Of a stretch of DNA of 64,000 nt, positions 25,571 to 35,184 are shown piece after piece. A model generated the notes under the pieces. That model saw only the letters and a program-made list of their open reading frames with translations, did not search any database and had not been told where the DNA came from. The stretch covers positions 1-64,000 of the forward strand of contig CACILM010000001.1 in assembly GCA_902587515.1 (NCBI GenBank), written 5' to 3'. The first letter of the stretch is position 1, and each line of letters opens with the position of its first letter. Made by a program: the position numbers and the translations under genes. The stretch is from an uncultured Pelagibacteraceae bacterium. Its GTDB lineage: Bacteria > Pseudomonadota > Alphaproteobacteria > Pelagibacterales > Pelagibacteraceae.

Positions 25571-26467
25571 TTATTTTCTTCCAAAGTCTGGTTTCTCTGT
25601 ATCCTGCCCTGCTTCAATAATTTCTTTTCTTACTTTTTTAGTTGATGAAAATATTTCTAGAAGCTTTTCACTATCTTTTTTTTTAATAGCACTTTTAATA
25701 TCATCGAGATTTTTTGAATAATTATCTAAAACTTTCAATATATTTTCACTGTTATCAATAAAAATATCTTTCCACATCAAAGGATCGGAAGCAGCAATTC
25801 TAGTAAAATCTCTTAATCCTCCAGCACTATATTGAATAACATCATTTTTAAATTTGTCCTCATTATTAATTGCAGTTCTAACAATGCTGTATGCAACCGC
25901 ATGTGGGAGATGACTTGTTAAAGACAAAACATAATCATGGTCTTCAAATGACATGGCTTTAACTTTACTTCCTAATTTGGACCAAAATTTTTCTAGATTT
26001 TCTATTTTATCTTTAGAAACTTGGTTGTCAGCTGAAAGAATACACCATCTATTTTTAAATAAACTTGAAAATCCTGCAGCAGGTCCGCTATATTCTGTTC
26101 CAGCTATTGGATGTGAAGCTATCCAACTAATATTTTTAAGGCCTAAATTGTTTACAATTTTGTTTACTTCTTTTTTAGTGGAACCGGTATCAGTAAGAAT
26201 AGATCCTTCCTTTACGTTTGATTTTATAGAAAACAAAATTTCTTTGTAACTGCTTAATGGTGCAGAAATTATTATCAGGTCTGCATCTTTTACTGACTCC
26301 GTTACATTAGAACAAATATCAGCTTTAAAATTTTTTTTTAAATATTCTATGACTTTGTTTGACTTATCGTAAACACTTATTTTTGTAGCTAATTTTTGTT
26401 CCTGCGTTGCTCTCAGAATTGAGGAGCCAATCAATCCGCAGCCTATGATACTTATTTTACCGAACAT
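25571..26467 (-). CDS. tyrA: Prephenate/arogenate (cyclohexadienyl) dehydrogenase
   Basis: Oxidative decarboxylation step toward tyrosine. The 298-residue protein opens with a Rossmann fingerprint (IIGCGLIGSSILRA), has the catalytic His in SHPIAGTEYSGP and the second motif SLTSHLPHAVAYSIV. The substrate choice between prephenate and arogenate cannot be read directly. Its start overlaps the end of hisC by 11 bases; hisC-tyrA pairing is common in alphaproteobacteria, where HisC also transaminates aromatic precursors. Confidence 0.92.
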   Translation of the reverse strand: MFGKISIIGCGLIGSSILRATQEQKLATKISVYDKSNKVIEYLKKNFKADICSNVTESVKDADLIIISAPLSSYKEILFSIKSNVKEGSILTDTGSTKKEVNKIVNNLGLKNISWIASHPIAGTEYSGPAAGFSSLFKNRWCILSADNQVSKDKIENLEKFWSKLGSKVKAMSFEDHDYVLSLTSHLPHAVAYSIVRTAINNEDKFKNDVIQYSAGGLRDFTRIAASDPLMWKDIFIDNSENILKVLDNYSKNLDDIKSAIKKKDSEKLLEIFSSTKKVRKEIIEAGQDTEKPDFGRK

Positions 26468-27542
26468 TTAAAATTTTTCTCATTTTTTTCATTAATGCAA
26501 TATTTTCTGATTTTGTCCCAATGGTTACACGTAAAGAATTTTTTATTCCATAAACATCCATTTTACGGACCAATATTCCGGATTTTGCGAGTAATCCAAA
26601 TACTTTAGAAGAATTTATTTTAGTTTTATCAAATTTTACCAGTAAGAAATTAGTAAAACTTTTATTTGTTTCTATTCCCATTTTTTTGAACTCAGAATAC
26701 ATTTTTTTAGTCCATTTATTTACGTGTTTAATTTCTTTATTCAACCATGTACTATCTTTTACGGCAGCAGAAGCTGCAAACAAAGCTGGTCTGCTTACAT
26801 TAAATGGTGGCTTAACCTTATTTAATGCAGAAATAATTTCTTTTGATCCATATCCCCAGCCTACTCTGAGACCTGCTAAACCATATATTTTTGAAAAAGT
26901 TCTTGTCATAACTACATTTTTAAAATTTGTAAAAGTTTTTAAACCAGATAAATAATCTTTATTTTTTACATACTCAAAATAAGCATCATCTACTACTAAC
27001 AAGATATCACTTCTTAGTTTTTTTCTTAAAAAGAGTAATTCTTTCTTTGGAATATATGTTCCAGTTGGATTATTTGGGTTAGCTAGGAAAACTATTTTAG
27101 TTCTTCTAGTAACTTTTTTTAGGATATCTTTGACTGAAACGGTAAAATTATCCTCTTTCGAATAAATAACTTTTGCTCCATTCATTCTACTGTAAATTCG
27201 GTAAATTATAAAGCTAAACTTAGGGACTATAACTTCATCTCCTTTCTTTAGGAACGATTTACATATAAGTTCAAAAATTTGATCAGAACCTGATCCTAAG
27301 ATTATTCTATTTTTATCAATCTTAAACTTCTTAGCTAGCGTATTTCTTAAAAAGTTTCCATCGGAGTCAGGGTATCTTGCAAAGTTTTTTGAAACTTCTA
27401 AGTATTGTTTTCTTGCTTTCGGGCTAGGGCCAAGAGCAGACTCATTAGCAGATAATTTAATCTTTGCTATTTTACTCTTGAATAAGCTCATTCCAGCTAC
27501 ATATTTCTCTGCAACAATGTTATTTGGTTTCGGAAATCTCAT
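26457..27542 (-). CDS. hisC: Histidinol-phosphate aminotransferase
   Basis: PLP enzyme for histidine biosynthesis, probably also active on aromatic amino acid precursors given its coupling to tyrA. The 361-residue chain has NPNNPTGTYIP, the Asp/Tyr motif VDDAYFEYV, the PLP-lysine region TRTFSKIYGLAGLRVGWG and the C-terminal LRVTIGTKSEN. Starts at ATG 27542; the gap upstream is shared with the divergent metX leader. Confidence 0.93.
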   Translation of the reverse strand: MRFPKPNNIVAEKYVAGMSLFKSKIAKIKLSANESALGPSPKARKQYLEVSKNFARYPDSDGNFLRNTLAKKFKIDKNRIILGSGSDQIFELICKSFLKKGDEVIVPKFSFIIYRIYSRMNGAKVIYSKEDNFTVSVKDILKKVTRRTKIVFLANPNNPTGTYIPKKELLFLRKKLRSDILLVVDDAYFEYVKNKDYLSGLKTFTNFKNVVMTRTFSKIYGLAGLRVGWGYGSKEIISALNKVKPPFNVSRPALFAASAAVKDSTWLNKEIKHVNKWTKKMYSEFKKMGIETNKSFTNFLLVKFDKTKINSSKVFGLLAKSGILVRKMDVYGIKNSLRVTIGTKSENIALMKKMRKILNVR

Positions 27543-27581
27543 TTAATTAATGTAATATCTAAATTGTTTAAGTTTTTCTAT

Positions 27582-27619
27582 AGCCCTTTATCGTATATAA
27601 AGCCCTTTATCGTATATAA
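27582..27619. repeat. Exact tandem duplication of a 19-base unit upstream of the metX promoter
   Basis: The unit AGCCCTTTATCGTATATAA occurs at 27582-27600 and again, exactly, at 27601-27619, three bases before the metX -35 box. Two adjacent copies next to a promoter could be operators or a recent slippage duplication. They lie between hisC (minus) and metX (plus) and could act on either. Confidence 0.85.
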
Positions 27620-27621
27620 AA

Positions 27622-27650
27622 TTGACAAGTTTGTGATGATTTAGTAAATA
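27622..27650 (+). promoter_or_regulatory. Promoter of the metX riboswitch transcript
   Basis: Consensus TTGACA (27622-27627) and TAAATA (27645-27650) are separated by 17 bases. Transcription would start around 27656, at the first bases of the SAM-II aptamer, so the aptamer is essentially the 5' end of the mRNA. Confidence 0.7.
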
Positions 27651-27654
27651 TTAA

Positions 27655-27705
27655 TCGCGCTGATTTAACCATATTGCAAGCGCATAATAAATGTAGCTAA
27701 AAAGG
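27655..27705 (+). promoter_or_regulatory. SAM-II riboswitch aptamer
   Basis: This 51-base element matches the SAM-II consensus nearly throughout: GCGCTGATTTAACC, ATTGCAAGCGC, ATAATAAATG and GTAGCTAAAAAGG in order. Stem P1 pairs GCGC at 27657-27660 with GCGC at 27680-27683, and the 3' strand GCTAAAAAGG closes the pseudoknot. It differs at only a few positions from the marine metX aptamer known from crystallography. It binds S-adenosylmethionine and lies directly upstream of metX, as expected for feedback repression of methionine synthesis. Confidence 0.95.
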
Positions 27706-27709
27706 GGAT

Positions 27710-27735
27710 GCCCAGTTTAGCTGGGCTTTTTTTTT
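27710..27735 (+). terminator. Intrinsic terminator between SAM-II aptamer and metX start
   Basis: GCCCAG (27710-27715) pairs with CTGGGC (27721-27726) around TTTAG, followed by nine T (27727-27735). It ends two bases before the metX ATG. The segment TTTAGCT (27716-27722) is exactly complementary to AGCTAAA (27695-27701) in the aptamer's 3' strand, so terminator and an alternative pairing exclude each other. This looks like a transcription-terminating expression platform. Confidence 0.8.
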
Positions 27736-27737
27736 GG

Positions 27738-28877
27738 ATGAATATAAAACTTGAGAATATAAAGAAATTAAACGTAACTAAACCGCTTAAACTAGACTGC
27801 GGAAAAACTATAAAAAATTTTCCTCTCGCATACGAGACTTACGGGAAATTGAATGATAGTAAAGACAACGCGATACTTGTGTTCCATGCATTAACAGGAG
27901 ATCAGTTCGTAACTGGAACTAATCCTATTACTAATAAAGAAGGTTGGTGGGTAACTGCAGTAGGTCCCGGAAAAGCAATAGATACAAATAAATATTTTGT
28001 TATTTGTGCGAATGTGATCGGAGGATGTATGGGTTCTTTAGGTCCTAAAAATATTAATCCAGAAACAAAAAAACCTTACGGATTGGATTTTCCAGTTATA
28101 ACAATTAAAGATATGGTTAGAGCTCAGGAGTCATTACTTGAACATCTTGGAATTGATAAACTTTTATGCGCGACTGGGGGTTCAATGGGAGGAATGCAAC
28201 TATTACAATTTTGTGCAACATTTCCAGATAAAGCTTTTTCAGCTGTTCCGATAGCTTGTAGTTCAAGTCATAGTGCTCAAAATATTGCTCTTAATGAATT
28301 AGCTCGTCAAGCAATTATGGCAGATCCTGTATGGGATAATGGAAAATATGTATTAAAAAATGTTCAACCCAAAAATGGGTTAGCAGTTGCAAGAATGGTG
28401 GGGCATATAAGTTATTTATCAGAAAAAGGTATGCAGGAAAAATTTGGAAGAAAATTACAAGAAAAGGCAGATTATGAATTTAGTTTTAATGCTGACTTCC
28501 AAGTTGAAAGTTATTTAAGACATCAAGGTTATGCATTTGTGGAAAGGTTTGATGCAAACTCAGTACTATATATAACCAGAGCAATGGATTATTTTGATCT
28601 TTCGAAGCAATTTAAAGGAGGTTTAGTAAAAGCGTTTAAAAATCAAAAAACAAAATTCTTAATAATATCATTTTCCTCTGACTGGCTTTACACAACAAAA
28701 GATAACAAAGATATAGTAATAGCATTAAATGCATCAGGTGCAGATGTTTCATATTCTGAGATAATTACAGACAAAGGACATGACTCTTTTTTACTTGATG
28801 AACCTGAATTTTTAAAAACTCTTAAGGGTTTTATAGACTCCATGTATGAAAAATTTAAAAATGAAAAAAGAATTTAA
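27738..28877 (+). CDS. metX: Homoserine O-acyltransferase (acetyltransferase type)
   Basis: Acylates homoserine, the committed step to methionine. The 379-residue alpha/beta-hydrolase-fold enzyme has the nucleophile elbow GGSMGGMQ, with the Asp in SSDWLYTT and the His in KGHDSFLLD completing the triad. ATG 27738 (MNIKLENIKK) is chosen: the in-frame ATG at 27708 lies right after the aptamer and would encode the terminator hairpin. Upstream of 27738 there is no good ribosome site; the GGGG at 27704-27707 could reach it only if the hairpin is folded out. MetW is encoded directly downstream with a 17-base overlap. Acetyl rather than succinyl specificity is inferred from family. Confidence 0.93.
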   Translation: MNIKLENIKKLNVTKPLKLDCGKTIKNFPLAYETYGKLNDSKDNAILVFHALTGDQFVTGTNPITNKEGWWVTAVGPGKAIDTNKYFVICANVIGGCMGSLGPKNINPETKKPYGLDFPVITIKDMVRAQESLLEHLGIDKLLCATGGSMGGMQLLQFCATFPDKAFSAVPIACSSSHSAQNIALNELARQAIMADPVWDNGKYVLKNVQPKNGLAVARMVGHISYLSEKGMQEKFGRKLQEKADYEFSFNADFQVESYLRHQGYAFVERFDANSVLYITRAMDYFDLSKQFKGGLVKAFKNQKTKFLIISFSSDWLYTTKDNKDIVIALNASGADVSYSEIITDKGHDSFLLDEPEFLKTLKGFIDSMYEKFKNEKRI

Positions 28878-29454
28878 AGTAATTGCAGATTTATTACCTG
28901 ATAACTCGAGGGTTCTTGATATAGGGTGTGGGGACGGATCTTTAATGCATCTTCTTAAAATAGAAAAAAATATAGAGGTACGTGGACTAGAGCTTAGTCA
29001 AGATAATGTTCAAGAATGTATTTACAAAGGCTTACCAGTTATACAGGGTAATGCAGAAACTGAATTACATCAATTTCCTGATAAATCATTTGACTATGTT
29101 GTGTTGAGTCAAACCTTACAAGCATTTTATGAGCCAGAAAAAGTTTTAAAAAATCTTTTAAGAATTGGAAAATCAGTTATTATTTCTATTCCTAATTTTG
29201 GCTATTGGAAAGTAAGAACAAAGCTTTTACTTTTTGGTGAAATGCCGGTTACAAAAACACTGCCAAATACTTGGTATAATACTCCTAATTTACACATGTG
29301 CACAATAAAAGATTTATTTAATTTTTGTGATGAGAAAAATATTATTATTAAGAAAGTTGTTGGGGTTAATGAGAATAAAACTTCATTGATAAAAAAAAGT
29401 AATTTAGAAATTAAAAATCTTTTTTCAAAAGTTGGTATTTTTTTAATCAGTTAA
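28861..29454 (+). CDS. metW: Methionine biosynthesis protein MetW
   Basis: A 197-residue methyltransferase-fold protein that works with MetX in bacteria using this pair; the exact reaction of MetW is debated. Motif I is VLDIGCGDGSLM, and the C-terminal part has SIPNFGYWKVR and WYNTPNLHMCTIKDL, both typical of MetW. ATG 28861 is chosen because KEFKVIADLLPDNSRVLDIG aligns with the usual family start; ATG 28846 adds five residues. It overlaps metX and is followed one base later by gloB. Confidence 0.93.
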   Translation: MKKEFKVIADLLPDNSRVLDIGCGDGSLMHLLKIEKNIEVRGLELSQDNVQECIYKGLPVIQGNAETELHQFPDKSFDYVVLSQTLQAFYEPEKVLKNLLRIGKSVIISIPNFGYWKVRTKLLLFGEMPVTKTLPNTWYNTPNLHMCTIKDLFNFCDEKNIIIKKVVGVNENKTSLIKKSNLEIKNLFSKVGIFLIS

Positions 29455-29455
29455 T

Positions 29456-30214
29456 ATGAAAGTAGAAATTATTCCATGTTTAAGTGATAACTTTAGTTAC
29501 TTAATTCACGATAAAGTATCTAATAAGGTTTCAATAGTCGATCCTGCAGAGTATAAGGCATGTGATGATGTAATTAAAAAGTATAAGAAATTGGATTTTA
29601 TTCTAAATACACATCACCATGCCGATCATGTTGATGGTAATTTAGAGTTAAAAAAAAAATATAACTCTAAAATTTTAGGGTTTGAATTAGATAAAGATCG
29701 AATTCCTGGCATAGATGTGCTACTTAAAGAAAACCAAAAGTATAAGATTGGAAATTTTGAATTTGAGGTAATTTTTGTTCCTGGTCATACTAAGGGTCAT
29801 GTCGCTTTTTTCTTTTTTAAAGAAAAAGTAGTTTTTACAGGTGATACTTTATTTTCATTAGGGTGTGGAAGAGTTTTTGAGGGTACTCATGAAGAGATGT
29901 TCAATTCTTTAAATAAAATTAAAAAACTTCCATCAGATACAAAAATATATTGTGGACACGAATATACTAAATCAAATTTAAATTTCTGTTTAGCATATGA
30001 CCCTAAAAATACTTTTTTAAAAGAGAAAGAAATCGATATTCAAAAAAAATTAAGTTCTTATCAGCCAACTATTCCAACTATTTTAGGTCAAGAAATTAAA
30101 ACAAATATTTTTTTAAGATGTAATGATCCTGAAATTAAGCATACTTTAGGGTTAAAAGATTCATCAGAAGTTGAAGTTTTTTCAAAATTAAGAGATTTAA
30201 AGGACTCTTTTTAA
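29456..30214 (+). CDS. gloB: Hydroxyacylglutathione hydrolase (glyoxalase II)
   Basis: Binuclear metallo-beta-lactamase-fold enzyme that hydrolyses S-lactoylglutathione, completing methylglyoxal detoxification. The 252-residue protein has the metal motif THHHADHVDG, the second-site His in VPGHTKGH, the bridging Asp in FTGDTLFSLGCGR and the glutathione-binding CGHEYTKSN. Adjacent to metW in many alphaproteobacteria. It ends in a 65-base gap holding the rplU promoter. Confidence 0.93.
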   Translation: MKVEIIPCLSDNFSYLIHDKVSNKVSIVDPAEYKACDDVIKKYKKLDFILNTHHHADHVDGNLELKKKYNSKILGFELDKDRIPGIDVLLKENQKYKIGNFEFEVIFVPGHTKGHVAFFFFKEKVVFTGDTLFSLGCGRVFEGTHEEMFNSLNKIKKLPSDTKIYCGHEYTKSNLNFCLAYDPKNTFLKEKEIDIQKKLSSYQPTIPTILGQEIKTNIFLRCNDPEIKHTLGLKDSSEVEVFSKLRDLKDSF

Positions 30215-30225
30215 CCTCAATAATC

Positions 30226-30253
30226 TTGACTTGCTAGCGCTTAAGGCTATATT
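30226..30253 (+). promoter_or_regulatory. Promoter of the rplU-rpmA-obgE operon
   Basis: TTGACT (30226-30231) and TATATT (30248-30253) are spaced by 16 bases, placing the start about 20 bases before the rplU ATG. An AAAAAAAGA stretch precedes the ATG instead of a strong ribosome site. This is the clearest promoter between gloB and rppH, so it may serve nine genes. Confidence 0.65.
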
Positions 30254-30279
30254 GCGTGGAAATTAAAAAAAGATAATTT

Positions 30280-30687
30280 ATGTCATTTGCTATAATAGAA
30301 ACAGGTGGAAAGCAGTATAAAGTATCTGCGAGTAAAATATTAGAAATTGAAAAACTTGATATCAAAGTTGGTGAAACAATAAAATTTGACAATGTTTTAC
30401 TTTTAAACGATGACAAAATAACTGAAGTTGGAAGTCCTAAAGTTGAAGGAGCTACAGTTGAAGCTAAACTTTTAGATAATGTTAAAGACCGAACTGTGCT
30501 GGTCTTTCATAAAAGAAGAAGAAAACACTCAAGAAAAAAAAATGGTCATAGACAACGTCATTCAAAGATACAAATTACAAAAATTTTAGCAAAAGGTGGT
30601 AAAGTTATAAGTGAAGCTAAAATTGTTGAAAAAAAGAAAACTGTTAAAGAAGATAAAAAAATTTTAAAAAAAGAGTCAAAAAAATAG
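30280..30687 (+). CDS. rplU: 50S ribosomal protein L21 (bL21) with basic C-terminal extension
   Basis: Large-subunit ribosomal protein. Residues 1-103 are a standard bL21 (FAIIETGGKQYKVSASKILEIEKL, then VFHKRRRKHSRKKNGHRQ and QITKILAKGG). A further ~30 residues are mostly Lys, Glu and Ile/Val (ending in KILKKESKK), longer than the usual ~103. It heads the classical rplU-rpmA-obgE cluster, with nine bases to rpmA. Confidence 0.96.
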   Translation: MSFAIIETGGKQYKVSASKILEIEKLDIKVGETIKFDNVLLLNDDKITEVGSPKVEGATVEAKLLDNVKDRTVLVFHKRRRKHSRKKNGHRQRHSKIQITKILAKGGKVISEAKIVEKKKTVKEDKKILKKESKK

Positions 30688-30695
30688 GAAGTTAA

Positions 30696-30950
30696 ATGGC
30701 AACAAAAAAAGCAGGTGGATCATCGAAGAACGGCCGAGATAGTAAAGGCAGACGTCTTGGTGTCAAAAGGTATGGTGATCAATTAGTTATTCCTGGAAAT
30801 ATAATTGTAAGACAAAGAGGAACAAAAATTCATCCTGGTGAAAACGTAGGTATGGGTAAAGATCACTCAATTTTCTCCTTAATAAAAGGAAAAGTAAAAT
30901 TTAAAAAATCTAAATTAAACAGAACTTTTGTTTCTGTAATCCCCAATTAA
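30696..30950 (+). CDS. rpmA: 50S ribosomal protein L27 (bL27)
   Basis: 84-residue ribosomal protein whose N-terminus reaches the peptidyl transferase centre. It starts [20 protein letters not shown], the mature-type N-terminus without the cleavable leader known in Firmicutes. GGAAG precedes the ATG as ribosome site. An A/T-rich hairpin separates it from obgE. Confidence 0.97.
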   Translation: MATKKAGGSSKNGRDSKGRRLGVKRYGDQLVIPGNIIVRQRGTKIHPGENVGMGKDHSIFSLIKGKVKFKKSKLNRTFVSVIPN

Positions 30951-30954
30951 ATAT

Positions 30955-33049
<2,095 letters not shown>

Positions 33050-34291
33050 ATGAATTATCTAGAAAAAATAGGAAGAAATGCAAAAATAGCTTTTGAAGAT
33101 TTGAAATCTATAAAACATAATAAAATAGTAAAGGTTTTAAATAGTTACAATACGTCTCTTCTTAAAAATAAAAAAAAAATAATTAGAGAAAATTTAAAAG
33201 ATGTGAAAAATGTGAAACGTAAAAATCTTGTAGATAGACTTATTTTAAATGAAAAAAGAATAGAGGGTATAAGATATTCAATAAATGAGATAGCAAAATT
33301 CAAGAACCCTTCTGGGCGTGTTTTAGAGAAATGGTCAAGACCAAATAAATTAACTATTAAAAAGGTTTCAACACCAATTGGTGTAATTGGAGTTATTTAT
33401 GAAAGCAGACCAAATGTAACTGCTGACGTAGCTTGTTTAAGTTTAAAATCAGGAAATTGTTCTATTTTAAGGGGTGGGTCTGAAGCTTTTAATTCTAATA
33501 AATTATTGGCAAATTTGTTTAGAGATGTTCTGCAAAAAAATAATATCAACAAAAATTGTATTCAATTTATAGATAAAAAAGATAGAAAAGTTGTTGATTA
33601 TCTACTTTCAAAGATGGGCAAATACATTGATGTTATTGTGCCAAGAGGAGGTAAAGGATTAGTTTCAAAAGTTCAAAAATTTTCAAATGTACATGTAATA
33701 GGACATTTAGAGGGATTATGTCATATTTTTGTAGATAAAAGTGTAAATTTAAACATGGCAAAAAAAATTATTGTGAATGCAAAAATGAGAAGAACGAGCA
33801 TATGTGGAGCAGTTGAAACGCTTTTAATACAGGAGAAAGCTTTAAAAACACACGCCATTAAAATAATTAATTCACTTAGAGAAAGCGGTTGCGAAGTAAG
33901 GGTTGATAATAAAATTAATAAATTGTTTAGTAACCAGTTGAAACTTGCAAAAGAGAAAGACTGGAAAACTGAGTACCTCGATGCAATAATCTCAGTCAAA
34001 ACAGTAAAAAATGTTTATGAAGCTGTAAATCATATTTTAAAATATGGAACTATGCATACTGACAGTATACTCACAAATAATGCTAAAACTGCGAAAGTTT
34101 TTTTACAAGGAGTAAATAGTTCAATAGCGATGCATAATGTTTCAACACAGTTTGCAGATGGCGGCGAATTTGGTTTTGGTGGTGAAATTGGGATATCAAC
34201 AAATAAATTACCACCTAGAGGTCCAGTTGGAATTAATCAATTAACTTCTTATAAATATGTTGTTTCAGGAAAGGGAGTTATTAGACCTTAG
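33050..34291 (+). CDS. proA: Gamma-glutamyl phosphate reductase
   Basis: Second step of proline synthesis, NADPH-dependent reduction of glutamyl-5-phosphate. The 413-residue aldehyde-dehydrogenase-like protein has GVIGVIYESRPNVTADVA, VPRGGKGLV, the active-site Cys in RRTSICGAVETLL and the C-terminal FGFGGEIGISTNKLPPRGPVG. It starts on the base after the proB stop, so both are made together. Confidence 0.96.
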   Translation: MNYLEKIGRNAKIAFEDLKSIKHNKIVKVLNSYNTSLLKNKKKIIRENLKDVKNVKRKNLVDRLILNEKRIEGIRYSINEIAKFKNPSGRVLEKWSRPNKLTIKKVSTPIGVIGVIYESRPNVTADVACLSLKSGNCSILRGGSEAFNSNKLLANLFRDVLQKNNINKNCIQFIDKKDRKVVDYLLSKMGKYIDVIVPRGGKGLVSKVQKFSNVHVIGHLEGLCHIFVDKSVNLNMAKKIIVNAKMRRTSICGAVETLLIQEKALKTHAIKIINSLRESGCEVRVDNKINKLFSNQLKLAKEKDWKTEYLDAIISVKTVKNVYEAVNHILKYGTMHTDSILTNNAKTAKVFLQGVNSSIAMHNVSTQFADGGEFGFGGEIGISTNKLPPRGPVGINQLTSYKYVVSGKGVIRP

Positions 34292-34294
34292 TTA

Positions 34295-34831
34295 ATGTTT
34301 AAACTTAAAAGTACGAAAATAGGTATTTTAGGTGGAAGTTTTGATCCAGCACATAAGGGTCATTTAAAAATTTCAAAAATTGCGTTAAAAAAAATTAAGT
34401 TAAAAAAAATTTATTGGATTGTTACAAAAAAAAATCCTTTTAAAGAGAAAACTTTTTTTTCCTTGAAAGATAGAATTGATAAAGCAAAAAAAATTTCAAG
34501 TAAATTTAAGAATATAGAGGTTCTTTATATAGATGATGTGATAAAATCTTCGAAATCAATTAAAGTAATTCAATACATTTTAAAAAAGAAAAAACCTAAA
34601 GAACTTTATTTTATAGTAGGTTCGGATATTTTATTAAAGTTTCACAGGTGGCACAGTTGGAAAAGAATAGTAAAATTAACGAAATTAATTGTTTTTTCTC
34701 GCAAAGGATATGATAGAAAGAGTAAAAAAACTATTGTGGTTAAATATTTAAATAAAAATAATATTACATTTATTAAAAACAAGCCTATAGAAGTTTCCTC
34801 TACCTTATTGAGAAAAAGAGTTAAAATATAG
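34295..34831 (+). CDS. nadD: Nicotinate-nucleotide adenylyltransferase
   Basis: Adenylates nicotinate mononucleotide in NAD synthesis. The 178-residue protein begins with the nucleotidyltransferase motif GILGGSFDPAHKGHL and ends with SSTLLRKRVK, the ISSTxxR-type signature; FIVGSDILLKFHRWHSW lies between. Shorter than E. coli NadD (~213) but usual for this clade's Lys-rich, compact proteins. It sits between proA and rsfS, a normal alphaproteobacterial order. Confidence 0.93.
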   Translation: MFKLKSTKIGILGGSFDPAHKGHLKISKIALKKIKLKKIYWIVTKKNPFKEKTFFSLKDRIDKAKKISSKFKNIEVLYIDDVIKSSKSIKVIQYILKKKKPKELYFIVGSDILLKFHRWHSWKRIVKLTKLIVFSRKGYDRKSKKTIVVKYLNKNNITFIKNKPIEVSSTLLRKRVKI

Positions 34832-34836
34832 AATTA

Positions 34837-35184
34837 ATGGAAATACCAGATATAAAAGATAATATTGAGAAAATTTTAGACGATAATAAAGCTCTTAATA
34901 TCAAATCTATTAATCTTAAAAATAAATCTTACATTGCTGATTATATGATAATTGCTTCTGGGACATCGTCAAGACATCTTCAGGCATTATCAGAAATTCT
35001 TGTCACTGAATTGAAAAAAATTGGATTAAATAATTGTCGTATAGAAGGAAAAGATAGTAATGATTGGAAATTAGTAGATACTCAAGATGTAATTGTTCAT
35101 ATATTTCATCCTGAAAAAAGAGAATTTTACGATTTAGAAAAAATGTGGTCCGAAGAAATTCCAAAAGAGAAGGCTATGATATGA
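34837..35184 (+). CDS. rsfS: Ribosome silencing factor RsfS
   Basis: Binds uL14 on the large subunit and prevents subunit joining when nutrients are scarce. The 115-residue protein shows the family core ADYMIIASGTSSRHLQALSE and WKLVDTQDVIVHIFHPEKREFYDLEKMW. Its stop overlaps the ATG of ctpA (ATGA at 35181-35184). Confidence 0.94.
   Translation: MEIPDIKDNIEKILDDNKALNIKSINLKNKSYIADYMIIASGTSSRHLQALSEILVTELKKIGLNNCRIEGKDSNDWKLVDTQDVIVHIFHPEKREFYDLEKMWSEEIPKEKAMI

Noticed and set aside
27582-27619. CRISPR-like or mobile repeat
   Set aside because: Only two directly adjacent copies with no spacers and no cas or transposase genes nearby.
27708-27737. ATG at 27708 as metX start
   Set aside because: It directly follows GGGG with no spacing and would encode the terminator hairpin and a run of Phe; family alignment supports ATG 27738.
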